From contig OU612073.1 in the NCBI GenBank assembly GCA_914767715.1, positions 14,074,001 to 14,138,000 on the forward strand: 64,000 nucleotides of DNA, in the 5' to 3' direction. The notes under the pieces are model-generated. The model had not been told where the DNA came from and did no database searches. It saw only the letters and a program-made list of their open reading frames with translations. This document shows positions 22,811 through 35,927 of this stretch, piece by piece. Made by a program: the position numbers and the translations under genes. Source of the stretch: Membranipora membranacea (lineage: Eukaryota; Bryozoa; Gymnolaemata; Cheilostomatida; Membraniporidae). The stretch's first letter is position 1. Each line of letters begins with the position of its first letter.

Positions 22811-25800
22811 CTAGCAATGACTGGTGTAGTTGACAGGTTGAGCTTCGTCGTAGGCGTCTGCGGCGGTGGTATAGTAATCTTCATCAGCAGCTGCAGCGAT
22901 ACTGTAATACTCCTCATCTATCACCTGTCCACCATTGTTATTTTGCAGGTGCTGGTAGCCTGCCTGATAGCCTGTTGGAGGGATGTCATGTGATATGTCA
23001 TTGGCACCTGATGTGGCGATTTTATCTGATAGTCCTTGCGGTGCATTGACAGATGACACGCTGGGCTTAGGAGCAATATTTGGCTTGGGTGCTGATGATT
23101 TCTTTGCTAAAGAAAAGAAATAGAACATTAGCGGGTATGAACTAAATAACTCACACATAACCATGGCATACACAAAATAGACAACCAGTTGGGTTGGGAG
23201 AGCAATGATACTAACTAATACAGCACTTTTACAAGGTTAAAAATATTGAAGAATTGTCCTCTATACAATTATGAGAACACAACTTTGTTGTAGTTGAGAG
23301 ATGTTGAATTTCTATATCAGGCCAAAGTTTTATAGTCTAGTGTTAGGATAACATATTTAAAAAGTTCATAGTAATAGGGATATAGAATCATTGGATTATG
23401 AGAAGCTGATTCTTCAGCCTAGATAAGATAAGGAAGTGTGAATTTTATGATTATTGCGCTTTTGTTGGTATTTAATTTTTTGTTCTGCAAGCTACCTACC
23501 CTTCCAAACCTACATGGTTCAAAACTGGGAGCTGTGTTCTATTGTTGGAGTATTACTAAATAAAAATATCCCGGGCATATGTCAACTTACAACATGGGAG
23601 ATAGAACGCGTGGAGGCTTGGTGTATATCTTGTATGCTGCAATCCTTTACTGCATTTTTTATGTTACTGCTATTGATTGTTGTCAAAAAAGTATATGGTG
23701 GGACCAAACATGAAAGGAACGTCTATCTATTGACTTATGTGATATTTTAGGAGCTGACCTTTTTTCCTGAACGAGGACTGTCTAGGTCGGCTATTCTGTG
23801 TATACTCGTCACCAGAGTCATCATCAAACTCAGAATCACCCCATCCATCCTCATCATCATCCAACTCATCCTCGTAATCTGTCGGCTCCAACTCCTCTTC
23901 TGCAACAAAAAAAAAACAGTGTTTAGAGGTGGTCAGATAGTTAGACAGGACCGTAGTTCTAGGGGAGGCAGGGACGTTCTACATCCACTAGAATTCTCAT
24001 TAGAGTGGCCTAAAAATGCTATATGGGGCTTCCATTGGCTATTTATTTCATAACAACGCTTTGGAGGCTGGGGATTAACCCTGCTGACTCCTCAGGAGAA
24101 GCTTGCAATAGCCAACCTGGTGTTTTTCTTCACACCCAAGAGGATTGTCTCCTCCCCTTCCTTTTTCTTAAACCATGGCCCTGTTAGACATATTTCAATT
24201 CATGAATATTGAGGGTCCTGATTTCAATTGACCACTAAACCAAACTCTTTAAATTTCTAAGAGATTTATTGCTGATAAATCAATGCAGTTAATCGACTGT
24301 CAGACCTTTGTATGTGAATCATTTCAACTTCTAGGGAACTCTAGCAAACGAAATTTCACCATTCCTCTAGACAAGCTGGAGTTATGTCCTCGTGCTTACC
24401 TGGTACTGTTATACTTGTTATGTTGTTTCTCCTGATTGTATTATTACCAGATATAACTAGTATGGCTGGTAACTCTCCCTCCACCCCACCGGAGAATCCA
24501 TCATTAGTCTTGCCCTCAGCTGACCAGTCCCTATTAACGAGAGAAGTGATAGTGTCAAAACTAAAACAATTACTAGTCAGAATATTTTAGTATTTCAACA
24601 AGAATTTCTATATATGGACCTGCAATAACATAACCAGAAAACAAAAACATTATTAATAATACATTTTGTGGTATAAAAGCTACTTGTTCAAACAAAAATC
24701 TTCTGCAAGTGAAATGACGAGAGGACAATTTCTAACAACTCCATCGGCTTGGAAGACATTAATAAAGACAATGTGATGTTTATTTTGAATTAATTGTGGT
24801 CGGGTGAAAAGTGCAAAAGTGATAACATGTTGTATTGTGCTCAGCAGAACCAGTACTCATATCTCAATTGAACTTTAGCAGCCCTCTCAAAAATCAGTCA
24901 TCTGATTCAAAAGTTACCAAGTATAGCCTCTGTGACAAACAGGCAATAAGAAGAGGTGAAGCTGACCACGTCCCGAAAGATATAATTTAGCCTTAAAACT
25001 TACTGATAAGTTGAAGAGTATTGCGGGCTCTTCAGCTCATCTATACTAGCATAGATATCCTCCTCTTCACCAGCAGGTGGCACTCCAACTTTACTACTCT
25101 TATCTAAAGTAATAAAACACAGCAGGGAGTCACCAAATACTGCTTATTACCACAAGAGATTAAACAGCCGCAACACAAAGAAAACATGTCACACTTAAGG
25201 GTGGTGTAATCATAAAAAAAACGAAAATGGTAGCCAAAATGAGATAACAAATTTCAGATTGATGTGGTACAGACCAACGAACCTGACTCACCACGGCAAA
25301 TAAATGAGAATACCAGCCAAACTTTTTTTAAATTATAAAATCCGTGAAAATATGATGAACCTGATTATTTGTCACTGTAGTCATATGCTATGGGCTCCAT
25401 TGACACATTTGGGAAATATGTTAAGTGACCCCATGTTGACTGTTATATAAGTATATATGTAAGTTTATGAGTAATAATCGCTTAAGCTTAGTTACATAAC
25501 AGCTTGTTAGGAGGATGGATTATACTATGAAAATGTAAGCACTACAGCTCAAGATGTACTTCAGCAGAAAGATGATATTATCCTTACTCTGTGATAATAT
25601 CATTACTCTGTGATATTATTATTTGATACATATCAGCTATCTAAACACTCAGACTCACAGAGTTCTTATGGTCTGTACACTCGGAATATTTACCTGAATC
25701 GCTATCTGTATGACTGGTGCCGAGTCTACCCTTTAATCTGCCTGCCGCGGCCACCACAGGCCTGAATTTACCACCCACAGCATCTAAGCCATCGCGTAGG

Positions 25801-28800
25801 CCTGTCTGTATCTTATAAGGTAGTTTTCTCCTCCTGTTAAAAAAAAGGACAGCAATTAGGAATCAAGTTGAGAACGGATGATATTGCTCAAAATCAGTCA
25901 TTATGATCTGGGTGACAAATTAATATTGAGACTTGCTCTATAGTGTCAAATTTAGGAAACAAAATATTCATATGAAGTTCGATTTTGAAAATCTTTATGT
26001 TTCACTGAAGCTCCCAGTCCACTATGAAACTATCACCACATAACGTTATATTATATACAATTACCTGTAGAACACTGTGGTGACCACTATCAATATAACG
26101 AGTATGAGAATTATAGAGAGTACAACTGCGACAGCTGTTATAGTACCAGTGTTCCGCTCTACAAGTATACACACACATATTTGGGTAAATTACAAGGTTT
26201 CCATAGAATTTGCCTTAAATTTTTTAATAAGGTGAACTCAGTTCTGAAGACTATCATTTTTATCTCTGAATACTCCAAAACTCAACTAGAAATTTCATTA
26301 CAGGTATTCATATATGCAAATTGTGAAATTTTAGGAGAGTTATATCTAGCATCTTATACTGAAAGAAACATTGAATATAATGCCAGTTCTTGGTGGGACG
26401 CCCTTATGATTAGTGGGTATAATAATATGAAATATTACTCGACAGAGATATGTGTGGCTTCAACCAAGTTGACTTTTCCCTGGATTCGATGAGAAAACAA
26501 GGTATATCTTTGTTCCATGTCGTACACTATGGTATTTATGTTCACAGAGGCGTGGTAGGAAGAAGTTCGTGAGAAGCATTAGAAGTAAAACCTAGTCAGA
26601 GGTGAGAATCTTGATTGCTTCATATTTTGCACTCATCTTTCTTACATAAGACGGTAGGGTCATTAAACTGCTCACCATGTTCCACTTTGGTGACAAAAGT
26701 AACACAGACATGATATGTGTATATGTGATATATGTCCTCACCCTATGAAATTATGTTCTTTCTTCAAACTTAGTCATTGCCCAATTAGTCAGATATGATC
26801 TAGCTTCATGCCCAGAGCAGAGCAACAACCATAAACATTGTGTAATTCATCAAACGCTATGGTATGTTTTAGCAGCAGACAAAACAGCCGGACACGTAAC
26901 CTTCTTACAAACTAAATTAAGAGGTAGGTCAAATCCCAATTAGTGCCAGGAGATGGTGCTGGGAATCCAAGAAATGAAATAACGCAATAGAAATGTTGTT
27001 GGCACAGCCATCACGCTAATTTGATTACCAGAGCTTTGCTAGGGATTGTAGTCGTGTGCAAAACGGAGGAGATAATGAAACTATTGATGGAAAAATGCCA
27101 AGGAGTGTGCTAAATGTGACTTACCTGTTTGCCCAATTCTTTCAGCACCTCCTGCACCCAGAGTGACATTATTACTGCTGACAGTGGTGGATGTAACATC
27201 CCCACTTACAGGGTATACTGTACTGAGGGGTAGAGTAGAGCTGGCCGGCAGGGTCGTAGTAGGGGTTGTGACAGGGGTAGTAGTACTTGTAGTAGGTACT
27301 GTGACACCTACAAATAATTTATTTCCACCATAGACCATAGATTTTATTATTAAGTCTATGATTTCCACTTATATATTCATAAACAGTATGTCAGGATGAT
27401 TATTATAATATCCATCATTATGATCAACATGATTTTACCAAACAATTTTCTTGGGTTGGAATCAGACCTTTTATATCACCAGATAACATGTTTTGAGCTC
27501 ATCATAATGTCACAAATCAAACCAACGAATAGTTCAGTCAACCACACATGGTCAACCAATCCATAAATGATGTCGCCAAGCTCGAAGCTCACAATCCCTT
27601 TCATTCATGGATAATTCCAAATCAGGGCGGTTCATGAACATAAAAAATGTCCCTCAAAAATCACGAGTAGCCTTTATGGTACATTTAGCCTTTCATATGT
27701 GACACAATAATAACAGGATGTCCTCAAAATTCACATCACTTATAGTAAAACAAACAAGATGACCTATATTACTGCCTGATTTTTTCTAAAATAAGTGTGT
27801 AAGTGTATTTGGATGGTCGGTTTTGGTTAATCGTCTTGGGAAGTCCCGGAGAGGCTTTTCGAATGACACCTCTCTCCTAACTTGTTGCCAAATTGTGTCA
27901 TTTCTCACTCGCAGAAATAAAGAGAACCCAATATCATTGGGTGCTCAGAACATTTTCTTTCTTTGATTGTAGTTTGATCCCTGATGAGCTGTGACTTAGG
28001 AAGGAAATACTTACCATTTGGAATGCAATCGTAAGTAACCTCAACAAAGTTACCGAAATGTATGACAGTGTTACACAGAGGTATGGGTATCTGTCGAGAG
28101 ACAAAGTAACACGACTCCTTGTTCTGACACTCGGCGATCACCTCCTGATAGAAGCTGTTAGTCGATTGTACCACGTGGTAACAGTCATCTATACCAGGAG
28201 TAAATGGGCAGTCTGCCTTGTATGTGACCGTTATCTACAAAACAATAAATAGTTTTTGAAGTTTTGAAGTTTGTTTATTGCCTAATTCTAATATCCATCC
28301 TGTGGTAGGTTGATAGCATCGATTGTACGGCACACAAATGGAAGAATAAAATGAAAAGGAGTCTGAGCTGCATTAGTTGAAAGATCGCATATAAAATTCA
28401 AAAAAGGTAATTGTCTTTTGGTTGTTCTACACTTGGATGGCCTGTATTTATCTATTTTTGCTCTACGAGCAGATTTTCTGTTTGTATTTATTTAAATATG
28501 GGTGTGAATAGCTGCTAAGCCGAGTGTTCACTTCTTTCCTAGCAGGTTGGGAGAAATTGAAGGTCCCGATGCGCAAGACATTCACCGTGCTTATTCACTT
28601 GAATGTGATTTTCCACAGTGTGTGAGGGTGATGAGAGGTGAAGTCGTTGGCAGAGTTTATTGTATATGTTAATATTGTCCGGCTCCGCGGGAGATTAGAT
28701 TGACAATCCACTCCATATGATACCAGGCAGTAAAGACTCTAATCAAGCAGAATATCAAGCACCTGCCTAAATCGTGACAGGTGGGCGCAGTTGGCTCACA

Positions 28801-31531
28801 AGTTTAGCACAACCTGAGCGTATAATTATGATCTATATACAGTTTGCAGGTTATAACAATAACAAGCACCTTGTTCCCGCATGCTCAAATATTGACGGTG
28901 CAATGCTGAAGACTCTCTGCCTTGAGCTATGCAAAAATCCAAGATATTAGGCGTTGTCCTCCCATGTATCCTAATCCCAAAATTAGTATCAACTTCAAGA
29001 ATGACTTGGCATTTTTTTGGGGATATTTCTGAACTGTTATAGCTGTACACATTTCACATGTTATAACCTCGTACAAAAAGAGTAAATCATTTAGCTCAGA
29101 CTAATAATTTGGCTTCGATAAAATCGTCTGTGTTTCCACAAAAGAAGACGATGAATTAGGGAGATTGTCATCGGTAGCCTCTGGCCAAGACCAGACAAAG
29201 AATTCTCAGCCATTCCATTGACTGCAATATATGTGTGATTGTATACCGTAGTAGGATGACTGTGGGAAAGTTTAGTGATGCGCTGTGTTCAGGATGGTAT
29301 TTAGAAGGGCCAGCGGTGTGGTGTTTAATTTTGACGAAACAATGTCTGAGCAATTACACAGCACTATTATGTGGAGATTAGTGAAATCTCCAAACAGATA
29401 GAAACATCAGATTACAGTCATTCCTGAGCCAGATGAGCTCAACACTTCCTGTGGCTCACAAATCCATAATTATCATGCGCTGCTCCGGAATGAAGAATTT
29501 TACAGACAGAATGAAAAATTATCATCAACTACAGCTACTCTTCAGAGCTAAGTAGAGACGGGTAGTGGGCTCATACAGCTAGAATGTTTGGCCAAATGAA
29601 TTCTAAAGCACTCTCTCAAAGCAACAGAATCAAATTTACTGATTTATCTGGTATTAGTCTAAGTTTCTCAGATTCTTGCTCCTGTCCCACCCCCCCCCCC
29701 CCCCCCAACAATGGAAGAGGAATTAGAAATGAAGGATAAGTAAAAGCAGTTTATTTTTTCAACACCACAGTGAACTTACCGTGGTGACTTGTATAAGTGT
29801 GACTTGATTTCCGATATTCTGACAGTTGAGCTGAAGAACTTCAAATTTATTCCCACAGCCAGCTTCTCTTTGATTGTAAATCTGAGCACCTAAATAATAA
29901 CATACAAAATGTAAACCTCCACAGGGATAGAGCAGGGCCTGAATGATGTGCATAGATTCAGAATCTAAATGTGTAGCTGGGTCATACCTAGATGAGTGAC
30001 TCTTTGGTACCATTGGCTGACGCATTAGTGCGCGCCAAATGTCTCTGGTTTTTTTTTCAAAGAAAAGAAGTGTTAGCATGATTTGCTTGACTCTCCTGAA
30101 ATCTCAGTTGTCTCACATAACAATGGACTTACAAGTTGCAAATCACTGACGCTGAGGTTGGACCTTGTTGAATTCAGTAGGGGATACATATGTTTGATTA
30201 GAATATCATTCGAAGGAATTGGTAGAAGGTTGAGGCTGAGCTTGAGCCATTTGATTTTGTTGTTGAATGCAGCAGAGATCACTTTCCATTAAAAAATAGA
30301 CGATAACTGCATATAATGGCTACAGCCCATGCAGATTTTAAAACCTGCGTTACTTTTGTACCCTATGATTATCAGATAGAACTCTGGTGAGGGATCATCC
30401 CTGTGGGTATGTTACTCCGGTATTTAGGGAGCGCTGCACACAGGATATCAAAGAAATAAGTGTATCGCCTCTAGCAAACATGTATACAGGTTATAGCTAC
30501 CCTTGACGCCAACCTAATGGATGAATTTTCGTAAAAAATAAACCTGCGCTTTGTAGGCCTTGTTTGTACACCATATACTTATTACAGTAACTATCATTAC
30601 TTATTTGGCAGGCAGAGGGTATGTATCCAAGGAGACAATAGTATGATAACTTGAGATATCATTATATATTTAGCACCAACAAGATCTGCTGCGGCATTTC
30701 AGTTTATGAGTCACAATTCACACTCAAATTGCAGGGTGAAATTTTGTGGAGGTTTGGACACAAAAATGCCAGGAAATCACAAAGCAGAACATAAGCAAAT
30801 AGTGTGAAATGACTATGAAGTGATTAGCATAAATGATCATCCTACACGATCCTACACCACATAGAAATTATTTTAGAATTACATCTCTGATTTGCCTCTC
30901 CTCATATAATACCCAAAGTGTTCCTACGATGCTATAAATCAAAGTTGTATTAATAGTATGGGCCTCCCTTCCTCTGGACATTGATACAATTACGCTGCCC
31001 CATACTGGTGAATTCTGTGAAATTTTGGTATTGGTATATCAGTGTATTCCATCAACTAAAGCATGCGCCATTCAGTAATAGACCAACTCTATTTCTAAGT
31101 TTCCATGCATCAATTTGGCACTTCAAAAAAAGTTCTCAATTCAAATGGAATGCTTACAGTTCCTATGAAAATGGTCAGGAATGAAACTCAGGTTTCTCTC
31201 TTCACAGTCTTTGATGCCAAAGCGGTGCTAGCATAAGTGACCCATTGCTATTTCCATGTTTCGATAAAACCTGAAGTTGAGGTGAAACCGATATCATGGC
31301 AACTTAGGTTTTACTCTGTTACTGATCACAGCCAGCCCTTAATTGCATTCAGGGTGGCGATCGCGGCCGTAGGGGGTTGCCTATAGCCCCAATCATAACC
31401 ACGAATGCAATTAAGGCCTGGCTGTGTTACTGAAGTAGAAACTTACCGGTGATTGAGGTGAGAAGTAAGAGTAGTGCTGTCACCCTGGCTGACCTCGGCA
31501 AGCCTACCATCTGATATACATCAGGAATCAT
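22811..31531 (-). CDS. SUEL/Gal-lectin-type transmembrane receptor, copy B (complete)
   Basis: The product is a type I membrane protein of about 492-499 residues encoded by ten exons: 31531 or 31510-31447, 29889-29780, 28234-28015, 27307-27125, 26158-26065, 25833-25694, 25103-25004, 24530-24400, 23899-23759 and 23106-22811. Exon 1 gives a Leu-rich signal peptide (two in-frame ATGs). Exons 2-3 form one rhamnose/galactose-binding-lectin (SUEL)-type domain, with ECQNKESCYF and VEVTYDC as anchors. Exon 4 is a Thr/Ser stalk, exon 5 one TM helix, exon 6 a basic juxtamembrane region. The tail contains EEDIYASI (exon 7), an Asp/Glu stretch (exon 9), APKP repeats and EEYYSI (exon 10). All ten phases agree. 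The YxxI motifs resemble (hem)ITAM/ITIM-like phosphotyrosine sites, so a cell-surface signalling role is inferred. Ligand unknown. Confidence 0.85.
29690..29706 (+). repeat. Poly-C tract
   Basis: An uninterrupted cytosine run of about 17-20 bases lies in receptor-B intron 2, close to exon 2. On the transcribed minus-strand RNA it is a G run. Simple repeat; length is likely variable between individuals and between reads. Confidence 0.9.
31328..31425. mobile_element. hAT-like MITE, ACAGCCAG termini
   Basis: Terminal inverted repeats ACAGCCAG..CCTTAATTGCATTC and GAATGCAATTAAGGC.. CTGGCTGT enclose about 55 bp, including GCGATCGCGGCCG. The 8-mer GTTACTGA flanks both sides (31318-31325 and 31426-31433), with two extra bases at the left. 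It is inserted just 3' of receptor-B exon 1, in intron 1. Confidence 0.8.
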
Positions 31532-31642
31532 CTCGCTGTCTGTCTCTCTTACATTTATGTCCTTTAGAACAGAGGGAACAATACCTAACCGCCAGCAGTC
31601 AGGTAATTTTATCCGTTGATAAGGAACCTTAGAATGTCCCAA

Positions 31643-34600
31643 ATTTCTCCACCACTTTTATCCTATTTCACTGAGTTAGCAGTAACAGGGTTTATCAGCT
31701 TGAGAATTACTTAGATTAATCCAGGGAAAAACACCGATCCAAATTTCTATTGTATAGATTCCTGTGTGACCTGTGTGTTTTTAGCAGTTTTAGCTGAATC
31801 TAAACACTGTATATCCAATAAATAGAGTAGCTTCTGTAAAGATAAAGTTGTTACAGGTTAATTCAAGTGAGAAGCAACCCTAAGATACAAATAATTTGCA
31901 TAAACGTTAATAGCCATTTAAATTTCTCATTTATAGCAAAACTGTTCCGAAAATAGGAAGTACTTGTAATGGTTAACTGCAGATGCAGTTAAATTTTAAA
32001 CTCTATTTGTCTTAATCTAAAGTATACCTACGGTGATCACTGCTTGCGCGGCAATTACACTGGTACAGAAATGTCCCACGGTGACGAGTTTTTAGATATA
32101 TCGACAAGTTTTTGCAGTGGTTGACAAAACGCAAATAAATATGCACTACATCTACCAGTTTCCAAACATAATCAAACAATGATCGCCTTACCCTATCGCT
32201 GTTTCTCAAGAGAAATATCTTAATCCCAGTATAATGTCGCTGAATAATCAGTAGCAATAATCAACGATACACAATCTTCGGTAGTCACAATGGTAAAGTT
32301 CCCTATTAACCCTGTGATAAGAATAGTGAGCAGTGCTAAGAGGTGATTCAGATGTTGCGCTTCACCAGCATTTGATAAATGTCTCATCCTCGTAACCCGA
32401 TATTAACGTAACTGAACAACTACTGATACGTATATTACACCATTTCTCTACCCTATGAAAGCTTCATGACACTGTGGTTATTATGTAAGAAAATATCAAA
32501 CAATCTCCGAACAATGGCTGAATTTAATACCTCCCAAACTACCAGCTGGTCAAAATCTCATCATAATAACAATGATATAGTTTATGATAAACATAAAACA
32601 AAGAGTGATTCCACTCGTGTAAAGATTAATCTTATCAAGAAATACTTCAGATGTGACAATGAATATGTCAACTGATGACAGCAGAATTTTCTGAAAGATA
32701 CGATGTTGAAAAGATGAAACTATCTAATCATACAGTTACAAAATATTTTATTTTACTTTATACAACGAATATTGTGCATCAAAAACTGGCCAAAGTTTCA
32801 CAACACAGACCTCAGAGAGGATACTATGAGCAAAGATTGTGAATAAGTGGTAAAATGGTAAAACAGTAATAACCAAATTGCAGTATAAGCATACATCTCC
32901 TATACATTTATATTTGAGTACTCAACAACAGATTCCCTGTCTATAGCCATCTATATAATCAACCAGATACCATCTAAATTGTTGAGGTTATATCATAAGC
33001 ACGCGCACCATCGGCTTGTGCCTGGTGTAACTACTCAATAAGTATGGCAGGTAGATACCAGTCTAGTATGATGGCGTTTGAGGTCAGGTTCACCCTGGAT
33101 AAATTGTCGTACCTCTCAAGAGAATGAAACAGAGAGAAAATCATCAAGAACCTGTTACAAAAGAGCTGCGCCCAAACAGTGTGTTGGAAATTTCTTTGTC
33201 CTTCCGATAGATGTTTCATTAGAACCAAAGTTTTGACAGCAAAATCGCAGAGCTAACATCATGCCTTCAATTGAATGCTGAACCACATAATCCACCTTTT
33301 GTCAGGTTCGGGTAACAGTATTGGTACCATTTTTATAGTCTACCCTACAGCGATTGTAATGTTATTACGTGGAATACATGGGCACCATAATTCAATTGTT
33401 AATCAAAATTAGCAACAGGTTGGGACATGCAGAGTATAGTGAACAGTGGTGTCATGAGTGTGACCTATGGCATATGGCAGTGGCATTATGCTCACTGGCA
33501 TCTTGTCTCAAAAACTTTTTGACCAGGTTCTTTCAGTATCCAGGCCCTGCAGGATAATAAATGCCTACTTCACTTCCTCAAGAGGATATTAAAGTATTGC
33601 CTTACAAAACACTGTATCTGGAGCCATCAGAATTAGTCTTCTTATTTTGTCCAGGTCAAGTTTAAGTAATAGTTTCCGATCAAAGATCTTATCTTTGTGC
33701 AAAAGTCATCAAGCGGAAGAGAGATGTTCAAAACAATAATGTAATATTAATATCATCGAGGTTGCCAGACTATAGACCTTTGACTCATTGGAACATACAA
33801 AAGCCACTCCGAACCCATCCTACATCCTTACCTGATGTCTACGTACTACAATCCCCTTGTTTCACAGAACGCGGTCACTTGAAAACAAGAGCTTACAGAA
33901 TCCTGTATCTATTCCGGTTTGTTTTCTTCAAATGCCCTTGCAAAAACCTTGCCTCTGCCAACAGTTTTGTGCAGTAAGCCAAAGTTAACATCTACAGTCA
34001 ACACAGTCCAAAATAGAAAATATCAGTTATCAACTTACAGCTCCAAGAAGTCAGCTTATTACACTGCCTGGCCACACAAAGAATGATTTGGGTAATTCAT
34101 CTCCATGACGTTATCAATGAATTGCTATTGGAAACCAAAAATGAGCAGCTATAGCCTTTACCATCTAGGTCAGTGATACCACAGTGGACATCAATTAAAT
34201 CCTAATTAATATTAATACACACGTGATTATTCACTCAAACAGGTGAGCTGGTCATAAAACCTTCATAATTAACCCAGATTATATTCCATTCAAAAAGAAA
34301 CTTGGGGTGAAGGAAACAAGAGGCTGTCCTATATAACTTAGGTATGGTAATGATTTTACAGAGCTAGGTAGGGATGAGCCTGTCTTGACAACTGACAAGC
34401 TTAGTTGTGTGGGTAGTGGGGTGACCCTCCCAACCAACAGAGCTTGTCAAGACAGGCTAGGTAGGGATATCCTATCCTAACTCTGTTATGAGATAATCTG
34501 TAAGCCCCACTATTCACCACAGGTAAGGTATGCCTATTACACACATTCATATAGTAAAGATATAGTTTTTACCTGTCAGCTGAGTGAAATGTAACAACTC

Positions 34601-35927
34601 CGATCTCCTTCATAAGCTAAACATATGCTTCATAACACATAGTTGAATTATTTGATCAACAGATGTAATAAGCGAGCCGAGACACGGATGAAGAATGAAT
34701 TCAGCTACATGTGAGCCCCATAACTCTGTTATCTCTCCCCAATATTGACTCAACAACTGACCCAATGACTCTTCTCCAAATTATCAAAGGTAATAAAATA
34801 TGTAGAGTTATGTGGCTCTCTGTGTGCATGGAATGGCTTACGTAATACCCTGTAGAGATAGCAGTGAGGGTTATACGATGAAGAGGTATAGTTAATGTCA
34901 TCTCATATGGTATATTACCTCAATTTTCAGATAAGAGATACGAAGAGAGGCCTGAATGTATTGCAATAACCTGTTAAGTTATGTGGAGAGCATATTATAG
35001 AGATACACAACCCACTGGTGCAACCATAGAGACATGTCACATTGTACAAGTATGGATAAAACTATAGTAATATGAAAATGTCAAACCATTCCAGTTATAG
35101 GATCTGTCAACTCTGACATCTTTTATACTAGCGATGACTGTATCTAATGAGTACTGGTTCCACTTGGGTACAAATTTGTCAAACCGTTGTAAATGAATCC
35201 AAGGGAGATTATACAATGTTCAAACGTAACATTTTCCCTTGAGATTTCATTCTTGGTGGCAGAAATGTATATTGGGCGTCTTATTATTCATAATTCAGTA
35301 CATCAGAACAACAAGGGATTTGAGATAGGGTGGTAATATCATAGTATATTTATGATTTTACATGAGAGTTCATTTCCTAACATAAAATGATTACAATACC
35401 AGGCTGTCGTCATACTGAGCCGAACTTAGTAATAATCGCAACAAAACAAAAAAAAGATATCAGTAGTAATAAAAACTTTGAGTAAAAGTCCTCGTTTCAA
35501 TAAAAGAAAGTATAAATTACGCCAGTCATGGTTGATGACTCCAAAAAAGTAAAAACTGAGCAAACGTGATCCAAACAAGAAATCATATTACTTCATACTG
35601 AGTCATCTTTTGGAACAGAATTGAATGTTTTGGCTCCAATTATAGGATATCTGATAGCGCACATCTCAGAATGGATGGCCAATGACTCAAAATAACTAAA
35701 AACTGGGCACAATTGCTCAAATTGCTGAAATCATAAGACTTCATACGGAATCATCCTATGGAACAGAACTGAATGTCTTGGCTCCGCTTTTAGATTTGCC
35801 TGATTGGGCACTTTTCAGAATGAAAAATTAAGTTACAAAAGTGATTATCTCAATAATTTGTCAACTTGCCAACTTGCCTACCAGGAGATGGAGTATTATA
35901 TTATTCACTTACAGAACATTCCTGGTG
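31643..35927. other. Gene-poor interval with one MITE
   Basis: No reading frame with recognisable domains or a consistent splice pattern was found on either strand. It includes the upstream region of receptor-B on the right side of exon 1 and the 3' flank of the zinc-finger gene. One MITE is at 34376-34458. The near-repeated segments 35600-35660 and 35710-35800 (both with TTTGGCTCC-like and GGAACAGAA-like words) look like an old local duplication. Confidence 0.55.
34376..34458. mobile_element. MITE, AGCCTGTCTTGACAA family, copy 1
   Basis: Termini AGCCTGTCTTGACAA and TTGTCAAGACAGGCT; AGGTAGGGAT is duplicated on both sides (34366-34375 and 34459-34468). A related copy lies at 43678-43728 and a solo end at 61234-61260. 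Confidence 0.85.

Larger units (their letters stand above)
8896..27913. repeat. Tandem duplication, unit B
   Basis: This is the second copy of the duplicated block. It begins in the 3' flank of TLR-B and ends in intron 3 of receptor-B, at the point where unit A loses similarity (27905-27915 matches 8885-8895). Removing the later insertions leaves an original unit of about 13 kb. Both copies keep open reading frames in the TLR exons. Unit B is contiguous with the lectin exons of receptor-B, so its right side is probably the ancestral arrangement. Confidence 0.9.

Noticed and set aside
33031-33228. Minus-strand 65-residue open frame as an exon
   Set aside because: No domain, no convincing donor, no in-phase partner.
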